The translations under genes were made by a program, and so were the position numbers. A DNA stretch of 64,000 bases, from positions 1,791,501-1,855,500 of the forward strand of contig NZ_CP013023.1 in NCBI RefSeq assembly GCF_001421015.2, in the 5' to 3' direction. Positions within the stretch are counted from its first letter, which is position 1. Each line of letters starts with the position of its first letter. The notes beneath the pieces were generated by a model. The model saw only the letters and a program-made list of their open reading frames with translations. It was not told the origin of the DNA and made no database searches. Below are positions 35,110 through 43,820 of this stretch, piece by piece. Origin of the DNA: Paenibacillus bovis. Its GTDB lineage: Bacteria > Bacillota > Bacilli > Paenibacillales > Paenibacillaceae.

Positions 35110-35110
35110 G

Positions 35111-35749
35111 TTAATGTGGAGAGATCGTATCGATCAGCATTTGTACTACAGGCATGACAATATCGTCGTAAGTGACTGCAGTTCCGTAATCCGGCAGGCA
35201 GGTCATGCTCATTCGCTGCAGCAGGCCCATCAGGGTCTGGAAAATTCGAAATCCGCTGTGAACAGGATTCAGCTCGCTGGCAAGAGAGCCATCGGCGATA
35301 CCTTGTTCCAGAATCGATTGCAGGAAGCCCTGCCGTCCTTCGGCATTGACAAATTGCTCGTATTGTTGTTTGAGTTCGGGACTGGCTGTGCCGGAATCGT
35401 AGTACAGATCGAACAGGGTAATAAAGCGCAGCTGACGCGGATAGCTTTTGGCATAATCTACCCATCGGTACAGGATTTTTTCCAGCTGTTGTCTGCCCGA
35501 ACCGGATTGTGAGGACGGAGCTGTGATATAGTCGGTCATCTGCTGCATGATGCTCATCTGTACTTCGAATACGAGCTCATCCAACGAACTGAAATGTTTG
35601 TAAAAGGTTACCCGGCTGATCCCGGCGAGCTGGCACACTTCCCGGATATTTACATCAGGGAAATTCCGCTGCAAAAACAACTCCCTGCCGGCGGTGATGA
35701 TTTCTTCGCGATGCTGATTTTTGACCTGTTGATGCCAGGATTTATTCAT
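35111..35749 (-). CDS. TetR-family transcriptional regulator
   Basis: 212 residues. The N-terminal helix-turn-helix is typical: REEIITAGRELFLQRNF, VNIREVCQLAGISRVTFYKH and FSSLDELVFEV. The C-terminal ligand-binding part is not assignable. I use ATG 35749; an in-frame TTG at 35755 is possible. The start overlaps the end of the MFS efflux gene by 8 nt, so the regulator is translated together with the pump. The tandem palindromes at 36965-37002 in front of the MFS gene are the likely operator, giving autoregulated, drug-inducible expression. The inducer is unknown. Confidence 0.88.
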   Translation of the reverse strand: MNKSWHQQVKNQHREEIITAGRELFLQRNFPDVNIREVCQLAGISRVTFYKHFSSLDELVFEVQMSIMQQMTDYITAPSSQSGSGRQQLEKILYRWVDYAKSYPRQLRFITLFDLYYDSGTASPELKQQYEQFVNAEGRQGFLQSILEQGIADGSLASELNPVHSGFRIFQTLMGLLQRMSMTCLPDYGTAVTYDDIVMPVVQMLIDTISPH

Positions 35750-36944
35750 GTTCAACGACCCGTTTCCTGAGTGATTTGCGCCGCTGACCGGTTAATCCGA
35801 TCGCAGCAAGCAGAATAAAAGCACCCACAATATACGGTAAATGAATCTGTCTGTCAAACAGCGTACCGGCCAGAATCGGTCCGACAATATTGCCAATGCT
35901 GCCATAGGTCGTATTCAGCCCGGCGACAAATCCCTGTTGATCGCCTGCCTCATGCGACAGCAGCGTGTTCACTGTCGGACGCAGCAGCGCATTAAAAGCG
36001 AAAAACAGCGAAGACACAATCAACAAATACGCAAAATTGACCGGAATCAGCATCAGAAGCAGCGCCAGTGCTGTCATGAGCAGCGACAGGCGGATCAATC
36101 GATACTCGCCAAGCCAGCGTATACATTTATCCAGTAGTCCAACCTGAATAATAATGCCGATCAGTGCACCAAGCGTAATCAATACGGCGATCTGCTGAGA
36201 AGTAAAGCCGTATTTCTGCTCTACATATAGCGAGTATACCGTCTCATAATTGACCAGACCGAATGTCATCACGAATATGAGCAGCAAATAACGAAAATAC
36301 GGTGTATGGAAAGACTGCATCAGCTCACGAACCATGGATGTCTGCGAACGTTCTGCAGTCTGGGCGAGCTGCCTTTTGGCCAGACTGAGCGTCTCGGGCA
36401 GGAACAGAGTCATTAGTGTAGCAGCCAGTCCCAGCCCGGCTGCCCAATAATAAGGCATACGTATGCCATACTGGGCGATGATTCCGCCGATCCCCGGCCC
36501 GAGTACCATACCCAGATTCATGGCTGCACTGATATAGCCCATCCCTTTGGCACGGGTATCGCGTGTTGTAACATCTGCTACATAGGCCAGCACGGAAGGT
36601 ACCATAATACCAAGCCCAATCCCGCCAATAAAACGGGCGAGATACAGAATGGGCAGCTGATGGGACACGGCAAACAAATAATCCGAGATCACGGTAAAAA
36701 ATAAACCGGACAGAATCATTTTCTTCCGTCCATATCGGTCTGACCAGCGTCCGCCAATCGGAGAAAATAAAAACTGGGCTACACCAAAAGCAGCCACCAT
36801 ATATCCTGCTGCTGTCCCTGCCGCATCAAATTGGCGCAGATAATCCGGCAAAATCGGGATCACCATCCCCTGACCGAGCAGAGCTATAAACAGATTCAGC
36901 ATCAGAATACTGAGGGGAAGCATAGTTTTGAGTGACGATGACAT
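35742..36944 (-). CDS. MFS drug efflux transporter (TetA/NorA-like)
   Basis: 400 residues with 12 predicted membrane helices. The family motif A is GGRWSDRYGRKKMILSG, and the motif C-like stretch is NLGMVLGPGIGGIIAQYG, which marks proton-driven antiporters of the drug efflux type. The start GQGMVIPILPDYLRQF resembles TetA, NorA and Bmr. GTAGGAGGAAC precedes the ATG. It is the first gene of a two-gene unit with its TetR regulator. Substrates are probably small cationic or amphipathic compounds, but this is not visible in the sequence. Confidence 0.88.
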   Translation of the reverse strand: MSSSLKTMLPLSILMLNLFIALLGQGMVIPILPDYLRQFDAAGTAAGYMVAAFGVAQFLFSPIGGRWSDRYGRKKMILSGLFFTVISDYLFAVSHQLPILYLARFIGGIGLGIMVPSVLAYVADVTTRDTRAKGMGYISAAMNLGMVLGPGIGGIIAQYGIRMPYYWAAGLGLAATLMTLFLPETLSLAKRQLAQTAERSQTSMVRELMQSFHTPYFRYLLLIFVMTFGLVNYETVYSLYVEQKYGFTSQQIAVLITLGALIGIIIQVGLLDKCIRWLGEYRLIRLSLLMTALALLLMLIPVNFAYLLIVSSLFFAFNALLRPTVNTLLSHEAGDQQGFVAGLNTTYGSIGNIVGPILAGTLFDRQIHLPYIVGAFILLAAIGLTGQRRKSLRKRVVEHE

Positions 36945-36964
36945 GAAGTTCCTCCTACATAAGA

Positions 36965-37002
36965 TGGTTTACGTGATGTAAATGTTTACTGATTGTAAAC
37001 CA
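36965..37002. promoter_or_regulatory. Tandem palindromic operator before the MFS/tetR unit
   Basis: An outer inverted repeat TGGTTTAC (36965-36972) and GTAAACCA (36995-37002) surrounds an inner palindrome GTAAATGTTTAC (36978-36989). All half-sites share GTTTAC or TTTAC. A minus-strand TATAAT directly adjoins at about 37003-37008, so a bound TetR would block transcription. Confidence 0.8.
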
Positions 37003-37155
37003 TTATAAATCGCCAGCGATCCCTCTGTAAATAAATCGTCCCGACCTTTACAACGAAATATCTGCCCGCAGGCTCGCTAAAATAAACAAGAAATACAGCA
37101 GGCAATCATCCCGCAGTAGGATACAATATAATACAATGCAGAAAAGGGAGGTCAG

Positions 37156-37374
37156 ATGATGAAGGAAGATTTGAGAATAGCAGCAGGCATTCTTATTGTG
37201 GCACCTATCATTGTAGTTTTATATCTGATTTTTAATAGTGAACTTTTGCTTCCACCAGGGTATAGTCTGGCGTTGGACGGATATGTCATATCCCGGACGC
37301 TTATGATGATTTTTGGATTATATTTGGTGACCCAATTGGGTTATTTTATACTGAAAATGAAAAAAAAGGACTAG
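37156..37374 (+). CDS. Small two-helix membrane protein
   Basis: 72 residues with two hydrophobic segments, IAAGILIVAPIIVVLYLIF and MMIFGLYLVTQLGYFILKM, and a basic C-terminus. GGGAGG lies just before the ATG. I recognise no family. The gene stands alone with its own terminator, whose left arm overlaps the stop codon, so it is probably expressed from its own promoter in the gap after the MFS gene. Confidence 0.65.
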   Translation: MMKEDLRIAAGILIVAPIIVVLYLIFNSELLLPPGYSLALDGYVISRTLMMIFGLYLVTQLGYFILKMKKKD

Positions 37375-37393
37375 TTCATGACTGGTCCTTTTT
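37362..37393 (+). terminator. Rho-independent terminator overlapping a stop codon
   Basis: AAAAAGGAC.AGT pairs with ACTGGTCCTTTTT; the left arm includes the end of the small membrane protein gene. Confidence 0.85.
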
Positions 37394-37473
37394 GATAGGA
37401 GTGTTAATCTGTACATACTTTAGACTGGTTCTGCTGTCTGATGGATCGGATCGGGGTAATACTTTGGGTTCCG

Positions 37474-37866
37474 TTACAGACCTTCCACCTGCAGTCCTCG
37501 TTCTTCAAAAATCCGTTTGGCGACAAATATAGCGTTCAGCACACGAGGGAATCCGGTGTATGGTACACAGTGCATGATCGCTTCCACAATCTCCAGCGGC
37601 GTCAGTCCCACATTGAGCGAAGCGTTAATATGCACGTCCAGCTGAGGCTCACAGCCACCCTGTGTAGTTAGCGAAGCCAGTGTAATCAACTGCCGCTGAC
37701 GGGCATCCAGTCCGGGACGGGTATAGATATCACCAAAAGCAAACTCGATAATATAGCGGCCCAGATCCGGCGCAATATTTTGCAGCGACTGGATAACCTG
37801 CTCTCCGCCATGTCCATCAATCTCACCCAGGCGTGCCCATCCTTTTTCATAACGTGTCTTGTCCAT
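37474..37866 (-). CDS. Carboxymuconolactone decarboxylase family protein
   Basis: 130 residues of the AhpD-like/CMD fold. Visible pieces are IIEFAFGDIYTRPGLDARQR, QLITLASLTTQGG, HINASLNVGLTPLEIVEAI and MHCVPYTGFPRVLNAIFVAK. The CxxC pair of AhpD peroxidases is absent, so a gamma-carboxymuconolactone decarboxylase-like or unassigned role is more likely. ATG 37866 has GAGGAGG at good distance; the ORF upstream of it lacks a site. It is divergent from the MerR gene at 38069, which may control it. Confidence 0.88.
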   Translation of the reverse strand: MDKTRYEKGWARLGEIDGHGGEQVIQSLQNIAPDLGRYIIEFAFGDIYTRPGLDARQRQLITLASLTTQGGCEPQLDVHINASLNVGLTPLEIVEAIMHCVPYTGFPRVLNAIFVAKRIFEERGLQVEGL

Positions 37867-38068
37867 TATTATTTCCTCCTCTAGGGTTGGCATGTACATT
37901 GTCCGGTAGTACATACCGCATTCTGTCTATATCGTTGTCTCAATGATCAACCGACAGGATCAGCTTATCGTTTAGAGCGCGCTCAAAGGCAAGGCTTATT
38001 TTCGGCGGAGAAAGAGCAGACCAGAATCCGGTGTATTCGCAGTGAGATAGGATGATATAATAATCGAT

Positions 38069-38473
38069 ATGGAAAATACGTATACGATTCAGCAAATTGC
38101 CGCTATGACAGGACTTAGCACACATACATTGAGATATTATGAGCGTATTGGTCTGCTGCATCCGATCAGCCGGGATTCGATTGGATATCGTTATTACATA
38201 GATAGCGATATCGCATGGATCGAGTTTCTGATGCGTCTGCGCCAGACCGGGATGCCGATCAGCGAAATGAAGCAGTTCTCCGAGCTGCGCAGTCAGGGCG
38301 ATCATACCGCCGGACAGCGCCGGGAGCTGCTGGAGCAGCACCGTCTTCATATTCAAGAGCAGATGAGCAGACTGGAACAGGATCTGTCTCATATGGAAAA
38401 GAAAATCGACTACTACCGAGACCTCGAAGCAGAGCAAAAGGAAGTATCGCCAATCCCATCCCAACATCAATAA
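38069..38473 (+). CDS. MerR-family transcriptional regulator
   Basis: 134 residues. The winged helix is clear: YTIQQIAAMTGLSTHTLRYY, ERIGLLHPISRDSIGYRYY. A dimerisation coiled coil follows (QRRELLEQHRLHIQEQMSRL). No conserved metal-binding cysteines are present, so it belongs to the organic-signal or stress group (compare YraB/AdhR types) rather than to metal sensors. A TATAAT lies 9 bp before the ATG and there is no good ribosome binding site, so the transcript may be nearly leaderless. It faces the CMD-family gene, a typical divergent regulator and target arrangement. Confidence 0.88.
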   Translation: MENTYTIQQIAAMTGLSTHTLRYYERIGLLHPISRDSIGYRYYIDSDIAWIEFLMRLRQTGMPISEMKQFSELRSQGDHTAGQRRELLEQHRLHIQEQMSRLEQDLSHMEKKIDYYRDLEAEQKEVSPIPSQHQ

Positions 38474-38541
38474 AAGCCCGCTGACAATCAAGCGAAAAAC
38501 AGCAGAGCGAATCACAGAGCAGTATACAGGAGGACATAACC

Positions 38542-39462
38542 ATGAATGGAAAAGTCGTTAACCATATTAGCGAGCTGGTCGGAGATACGCCGGTTGTACG
38601 GCTGAATCGCCTGACCGAACCAGATAGCGCTGCCGTATATGTAAAACTGGAATATTTTAATCCGAGCGGCAGTGTCAAAGACCGGGCAGCGCTGAATCTG
38701 ATCGTCCAGGCAGAACGGGACGGTCATCTGCAGCCCGGCAGTACGATTATCGAGCCGACCAGCGGTAATACCGGGATCGGTCTGGCTATGAATGCGGCAG
38801 CCAGAGGATACGGCGCAATCATGGTGATGCCGGACAATATGTCGCAGGAGCGGATCAGTATTCTGCAAGCCTACGGTGCACAAGTGGTACTGACTCCGGC
38901 TGCCGAGAAAATGCCCGGTGCGATCCGCAAAGCAGAGCAGCTGCTGACCGAGATTCCCGGCAGCTATATGCCGCGCCAATTTGACAATCCTGCCAACGCC
39001 GATGCACATCGCGGGACAACAGCACTGGAGATTCTGGAGCAGATGCAAGGGAAGCTGGATACATTTGTCGCTTCATCCGGCACCGGAGGCACGATTACCG
39101 GAACCGGCGAGACACTGAAGCAGCATCTGCCTGACCTGCGTATTCTGGTTGTCGAACCCAAAGGCTCTCCGGTATTGTCCGGCGGTCAGCCGGGCTCGCA
39201 CAAACTCGTGGGTACGAGTCCGGGATTTATTCCTTCAATCCTGAACACTTCGATTTACGACGAGATTGTGCAGGTCGCCGATGAGGATGCTATTGCTACC
39301 ATGCGCCAGCTTGCAGCAATAGAAGGCATACTGGTCGGTCCTTCTTCCGCAGCTACCGTATGGACTGCTATGCAGGAAGCGAAGCGGCTGGGACCCGGTC
39401 ACAAAGTACTCTGTATCGCACCGGATAACGGCGAGCGCTATCTGAGTATGAATCTGCTGTAA
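38542..39462 (+). CDS. cysK: Cysteine synthase A (O-acetylserine sulfhydrylase)
   Basis: 306 residues. The PLP-dependent enzyme makes cysteine from O-acetylserine and sulfide. The Schiff-base lysine is K46 in NPSGSVKDRAA; the substrate loop is EPTSGNTGIGLAM, the phosphate-binding loop is ASSGTGGTITGTGE, and the C-terminal GPSSAATVW carries the Ser that binds the pyridine nitrogen. Length fits the family. CAGGAGG precedes the ATG. It lies 68 bp after the MerR gene on the same strand and could be cotranscribed with it. Whether it makes cysteine in vivo or is an isozyme cannot be told here. Confidence 0.9.
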   Translation: MNGKVVNHISELVGDTPVVRLNRLTEPDSAAVYVKLEYFNPSGSVKDRAALNLIVQAERDGHLQPGSTIIEPTSGNTGIGLAMNAAARGYGAIMVMPDNMSQERISILQAYGAQVVLTPAAEKMPGAIRKAEQLLTEIPGSYMPRQFDNPANADAHRGTTALEILEQMQGKLDTFVASSGTGGTITGTGETLKQHLPDLRILVVEPKGSPVLSGGQPGSHKLVGTSPGFIPSILNTSIYDEIVQVADEDAIATMRQLAAIEGILVGPSSAATVWTAMQEAKRLGPGHKVLCIAPDNGERYLSMNLL

Positions 39463-39614
39463 CCGGCTGGACGACCAACTATATCCATAGCCGGCCGAAT
39501 CCTGAATCAACAGGTAGACGAGCAGCCGTTGAATAAAGATAGCGCATACATGCTTTTGTCTGCTACAATATTGCCGCTGGAAACTAATATGGCATCATGA
39601 GGGAGGTACCATCT

Positions 39615-40598
39615 ATGAATAATCGTCCGCTTGGCAAAACAGGACTGCAGGTTAGTGAAGTCAGCTTTGGTACATGGGCTATCGGAGGATCATGGGGACA
39701 GACCGATGAAGCAGAATCCCTGCGTGCACTCGACAAGGCGATGGATGAAGGTGTGAACTTTTTTGATACTGCCGATGTGTACGGCGATGGCAAAAGTGAG
39801 CGTCTGCTCGCCCGTGCGACCAAAGGCAAGGAAGACCGTATCCATATCGCTACCAAGTTCTGCCGTCAGGGTGATATCGCCGATCCGCAGACCTACTCGG
39901 AGCAGCAGGTTCGCCAGTGGTGCGAAGACAGTCTGCGCCGGCTGGAGCGCGATACGATCGATCTGTACCAGATCCACTGCGCACCCTTCGAGATTCTGAA
40001 GCAGGGCGCCGTATTCGAGGTACTCGACAAGCTGCAGCAGGAAGGCAAGATTCGTGCGTACGGGGTAAGTGTAGAGACCGTGGAAGAAGGATTATTCTGT
40101 CTGGAGCAGTCCGGCGTGCAGGCGCTGCAGATTATTTTCAATATTTTCCGGCAAAAGCCGATCGCCGAACTGCTGCCGCGTGCCGCAGAGCGTGGTGTCG
40201 GCCTACTCGTTCGTCTGCCGCTGGCCAGTGGCCTGTTGACAGGCAAATTCTCGGCAGATACCCAGTTCGAAGCGGAAGATCACCGCAACTTCAACCAGAA
40301 TGGCGAAGCGTTCAACGTAGGCGAGACATTCGCCGGACTTCCTTTCCGCAAAGGGGTAGAGCTGGCCTCCCAGCTCGATTGGATCGCTAAAGGACGCGGC
40401 AATATGACCCGTGCTGCTCTGCGCTGGCTGCTGGATTTCCCGGAGATTACCGCCGTTATTCCAGGCTTCAAAAATGTGCGTCAGGTCGAAGACAATCTGG
40501 GTGTATTGTCGGTCAAGCCATTCAGCCCGGAAGAACACGAGCGTCTGCGGAAGTTCTATAACGAGCAGATTCATGAGCATATTCGCGGAGCGTATTAA
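39615..40598 (+). CDS. Aldo/keto reductase
   Basis: 327 residues of the NADPH-dependent aldo/keto reductase family. The catalytic tetrad is D51 and Y56 (FFDTADVYGDGKSE), K81 (IATKFC) and H121 (LYQIHC). The opening PLGKTGLQVSEVSFGTWAIG is typical of YajO/YhdN-like reductases. NADP-binding features are seen in the end part (AVIPGFKNVRQVEDNLG). GGGAGG lies before ATG 39615; a shorter upstream in-frame ATG at 39597 lacks a site. The substrate is unknown. A terminator follows at 40652. Confidence 0.9.
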   Translation: MNNRPLGKTGLQVSEVSFGTWAIGGSWGQTDEAESLRALDKAMDEGVNFFDTADVYGDGKSERLLARATKGKEDRIHIATKFCRQGDIADPQTYSEQQVRQWCEDSLRRLERDTIDLYQIHCAPFEILKQGAVFEVLDKLQQEGKIRAYGVSVETVEEGLFCLEQSGVQALQIIFNIFRQKPIAELLPRAAERGVGLLVRLPLASGLLTGKFSADTQFEAEDHRNFNQNGEAFNVGETFAGLPFRKGVELASQLDWIAKGRGNMTRAALRWLLDFPEITAVIPGFKNVRQVEDNLGVLSVKPFSPEEHERLRKFYNEQIHEHIRGAY

Positions 40599-40651
40599 TA
40601 TGAGCCGTGACGACGATACAATAAACTATCGTAAATGATTACAAAAAAAGC

Positions 40652-40679
40652 AGGCGGACTCTTCGGAGTTCGCCTTTTT
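40652..40679 (+). terminator. Rho-independent terminator of the aldo/keto reductase gene
   Basis: AGGCGGACTC and GAGTTCGCC(T) pair around a TTCG tetraloop and are followed by TTTTT. The remaining gap to 40832 holds nothing else that I can support. Confidence 0.9.
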
Positions 40680-40832
40680 GTTGTCGTCTGTTTCTCCGAC
40701 ACCTCATTTTTCGAAAGTATCGGCACAATTACATTTCTCGGCATACTCATTTTCCAATATAAGTCGGATTTTTATAAAAAAGGTCGTATAAGTGAAAAGA
40801 CGGCTGGCGATGTGGAATGCTATTATGCTTAA

Positions 40833-40846
40833 AGAAAGCGTTATCA
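40833..40846. promoter_or_regulatory. cre-like site before the ChvE-MmsAB operon
   Basis: AGAAAGCGTTATCA matches 13 of 14 positions of the cre consensus and lies about 55 bp before the binding protein gene. Confidence 0.6.
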
Positions 40847-40900
40847 ATATAATTTTAACCAAATAATATTCATCGTAATGGACAGAAAGGAGCGTCTCTA

Positions 40901-42001
40901 ATGAAACGGGGAATAATGCTGATACTGGTTACCCTGATGGTATTTACCCTGAGTGCCTGCAACCTGGCAGAGAGCAGCAGCGGCAGCAGTGATAAGGGTT
41001 ATATCGGTATTGCGATGCCAACCAAGTCGTCTGCACGCTGGGTCGCGGACGGGGAGAATATGGTCAAGCAATTCCAGGCCAAAGGATACAAGACGGATTT
41101 GCAATATGCGGAGGATGTGGTCGAGAACCAGATTTCGCAGATTGAGAATATGATCACCAAAGGCGTCGATGTGATCGTCGTTGCGGCGATTGACGGCAAT
41201 ACGCTCACCGATGTAATCGGCAAGGCGCATGCCGAAGGCATAGCAGTGATCTCTTATGACCGACTGATCATGAATACGCCAAACCTAAGCTACTATGCGA
41301 CCTTTGACAATTTTAAGGTCGGTGTACTTCAGGCTTCGTATATTGAAGAGAAGCTCGGCCTCGATAAAGGCAAAGGCCCGTTCAATATCGAACTGTTCGG
41401 CGGATCGCCGGATGATAACAATGCGTACTTCTTCTTCAACGGAGCGATGTCTGTACTTCAGCCTTACATAGACTCCGGCAAGCTGGTCATTCAGAGCAAG
41501 CAGACCACTATGGCGCAGATCGCTACACTCCGCTGGGATGGATCGCTCGCTCAGGCACGGATGGACAATCTGCTGAGTGCCTACTATGGCAGCGAGAAAC
41601 TGGATGCGGTGCTGTCACCGTATGACGGTATCAGTATCGGGATTATCTCTTCACTCAAAGGCGTAGGTTATGGCTCTGCCGATAAACCGCTGCCGGTTAT
41701 TACCGGACAGGATGCCGAGCTGGCTTCGATCAAATCGATCGTATCCGGCGAACAGACACAAACCGTGTTCAAAGATACCCGCAAGCTGGCTGAGAAAACC
41801 GTCGGCATGGTCGACAGTATCCTCAAAGGCGAGAAAGCCGAAGTCAATGATACCAAATCCTATAACAATAACGTGATGGTCGTACCGGCTTACCTGCTGG
41901 ACCCTGTATCCGTAGATAAATCAAATGTGAAAAAAGAAATTATCGAAGGCGGCTATTACACCGAGCAGGAAGTATACGGCGACGAAGCACCTGCAAAATA
42001 A
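40901..42001 (+). CDS. chvE: Multiple-monosaccharide-binding lipoprotein (ChvE type)
   Basis: 366 residues. The signal peptide ends in a lipobox ([10 protein letters not shown]), so the mature protein should be lipid-anchored outside the membrane. The body is a Peripla_BP_4 protein close to Chv[72 protein letters not shown] and [20 protein letters not shown]. ChvE proteins bind several aldoses, including arabinose, xylose, galactose and glucose. GAAAGGAG precedes the ATG. It heads a three-gene importer operon with a cre-like site in front. Confidence 0.9.
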   Translation: MKRGIMLILVTLMVFTLSACNLAESSSGSSDKGYIGIAMPTKSSARWVADGENMVKQFQAKGYKTDLQYAEDVVENQISQIENMITKGVDVIVVAAIDGNTLTDVIGKAHAEGIAVISYDRLIMNTPNLSYYATFDNFKVGVLQASYIEEKLGLDKGKGPFNIELFGGSPDDNNAYFFFNGAMSVLQPYIDSGKLVIQSKQTTMAQIATLRWDGSLAQARMDNLLSAYYGSEKLDAVLSPYDGISIGIISSLKGVGYGSADKPLPVITGQDAELASIKSIVSGEQTQTVFKDTRKLAEKTVGMVDSILKGEKAEVNDTKSYNNNVMVVPAYLLDPVSVDKSNVKKEIIEGGYYTEQEVYGDEAPAK

Positions 42002-42022
42002 ACAGAAAGGGGCAGAGCAACC

Positions 42023-43558
42023 ATGTCCGATATCATTCTGGAAATGAAAGGTATTACCAAGACATTTCCCGGCGTCAAAGCCCTGGAGAACGTAAACCTC
42101 AAAGTACGCAAAGGCGAGATTCATGCACTTTGCGGCGAGAATGGCGCAGGTAAATCGACCCTGATGAAAGTACTGAGCGGCGTATATGGTCACGGTACCT
42201 ACGAAGGCGACATTATTTTTGAAGGCAAAACCTGTGAATTCAAAGGCATCAAGGACAGTGAAGAGCTGGGTATTGTTATTATCCACCAGGAGCTGGCGCT
42301 GATCCCGTATCTGTCGATTGCCGAGAACATTTTCCTCGGCAATGAACGGCAAAAAGGCGGTGTCATTGACTGGAACGAGACATTGCAGCGTACCCAGGGA
42401 CTGCTGGACAAAGTGGGTCTGAGCGAATCCCCGAACACACTGGTTACCAATATCGGGGTCGGCAAGCAGCAGCTGGTTGAGATCGCCAAAGCCTTTTCCA
42501 AACGAGTGAAATTGTTGATCCTCGATGAGCCGACAGCAGCACTGAACGAGGATGACAGCGAGAATCTGCTGGAGCTGATGCTGGGCTTCAAGAGCCAGGG
42601 AATCTCCTGCATCATCATTTCCCACAAACTGAATGAAATTGCCAAAGTCGCCGATTCCGTCACCATTCTGCGGGATGGACAGACCATCGAGACACTCGAT
42701 ATGCACAAAGATCAAGTGACTGAAGATCGTATTATCAGCGGCATGGTTGGTCGCGATCTGACACACCGCTATCCGGAACGTCAGCCGAAGATCGGCGAAG
42801 TGACACTGGAAGTGAAAGACTGGAATGTCTACCACGAGCATCATGCCGACCGCAAAATGATCGACAACGTCAATCTGAATCTGCGGCGGGGCGAGATCGT
42901 CGGTATCGCCGGTCTGATGGGCTCCGGTCGTACAGAGCTGGCGATGAGTATCTTTGGCAAATCCTATGGCAAAAATATCAGCGGTACCCTGATCAAGGAC
43001 GGCAAGGAAATCCGTAATAATGACGTGACCCAGGCGATCAAAAACGGATTCGCCTATGTCACCGAGGATCGCAAAAATTACGGTCTGATCCTGCTCGATG
43101 ATATCAAGCGCAATATCTCGCTGACCGGTCTGGAGAAGCTGACCAAATCCACGGTCGTGAATGAACACGAAGAAGTGTTGGTCGCCGAAGACATGCGCGG
43201 ACAGATGAAAATCAAAACGCCGAATATCCTGCAGAAGACCAGCAATCTGAGCGGTGGTAACCAGCAGAAGGTTGTACTGGGCAAATGGATCTTCTCCGGT
43301 CCGGATATCCTGATTCTCGATGAGCCGACGCGTGGTATTGACGTTGGTGCCAAATATGAGATCTATACGATCATCAACCGATTGGCGGATGAAGGCAAAA
43401 GTATTCTGGTTATCTCTTCCGAGCTGCCCGAGATTCTCGGCATCTGCGACCGCATCTATGTGATGAATGCCGGCCAGATCACCGGCGAAGTAAACCGCGC
43501 TGAAGCGACCCAGGAAAAACTGATGACCTACATGACCAAACACAAAGCCAAGATATAA
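42023..43558 (+). CDS. mmsA: Multiple-monosaccharide ABC transporter ATP-binding protein
   Basis: 511 residues containing two ATPase domains, as in all sugar importers of the Rbs/Xyl/Mgl class. The first has Walker [13 protein letters not shown], signature [16 protein letters not shown] and Walker [14 protein letters not shown]. The second has the degenerate Walker [13 protein letters not shown], signature [14 protein letters not shown] and Walker [15 protein letters not shown]. Degeneracy of the second P-loop is normal for the class. GAAAGGGG precedes the ATG. It works with the ChvE-type binding protein and the MmsB permease. A 262-bp gap containing a long palindrome separates it from the permease gene. 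Confidence 0.92.
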   Translation: MSDIILEMKGITKTFPGVKALENVNLKVRKGEIHALCGENGAGKSTLMKVLSGVYGHGTYEGDIIFEGKTCEFKGIKDSEELGIVIIHQELALIPYLSIAENIFLGNERQKGGVIDWNETLQRTQGLLDKVGLSESPNTLVTNIGVGKQQLVEIAKAFSKRVKLLILDEPTAALNEDDSENLLELMLGFKSQGISCIIISHKLNEIAKVADSVTILRDGQTIETLDMHKDQVTEDRIISGMVGRDLTHRYPERQPKIGEVTLEVKDWNVYHEHHADRKMIDNVNLNLRRGEIVGIAGLMGSGRTELAMSIFGKSYGKNISGTLIKDGKEIRNNDVTQAIKNGFAYVTEDRKNYGLILLDDIKRNISLTGLEKLTKSTVVNEHEEVLVAEDMRGQMKIKTPNILQKTSNLSGGNQQKVVLGKWIFSGPDILILDEPTRGIDVGAKYEIYTIINRLADEGKSILVISSELPEILGICDRIYVMNAGQITGEVNRAEATQEKLMTYMTKHKAKI

Positions 43559-43631
43559 CGACCAATTATCAACTATTTATTAACTACCTATATTACTAAA
43601 GGGTTTGACCTGCTCCATTCGACATTCCCCG

Positions 43632-43762
43632 CACGTAGCGGAGATAAGGGAATCATGCCAGAGACCGAATTAAAGAAGGGATATTTACCGCTGCAAGCGG
43701 TCATTCCAAATATCCATTCTTTACCGGAGGCCGCCGGCATGATCCCTTACCGAAGCGGTGCC
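43632..43762. repeat. Long imperfect palindrome, copy D of a family
   Basis: Three nested stems are clear. TAAGGG(A)ATCATGCC (43645-43659) pairs with 43736-43749. AAAGAAGGGATATTT (43672-43686) pairs with 43708-43722 with one mismatch. ACCGCTgcaAGCGGT (43687-43701) forms a small inner hairpin. A core of 54 bp (43670-43723) bounded by TTAA and TTTA, with GGATAT arms, resembles the cores of copies A to C. It lies between mmsA and mmsB and could set the ratio of ATPase to permease by RNA processing or partial termination. Confidence 0.65.
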
Positions 43763-43820
43763 TACTTAGTACGAAGGGTCAGAGCAAACCCACTATTCCA
43801 TTCGAAAGGGGCTAACCAGC

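Noticed and set aside
40635..40832. A 65-codon plus-strand ORF after the aldo/keto reductase gene
   Set aside because: It runs through a clear Rho-independent terminator and has no binding site.
41921..43543. A 540-codon minus-strand ORF opposite mmsA
   Set aside because: The plus strand encodes a complete sugar-importer ATPase with all motifs; the antisense frame is open because of codon bias.
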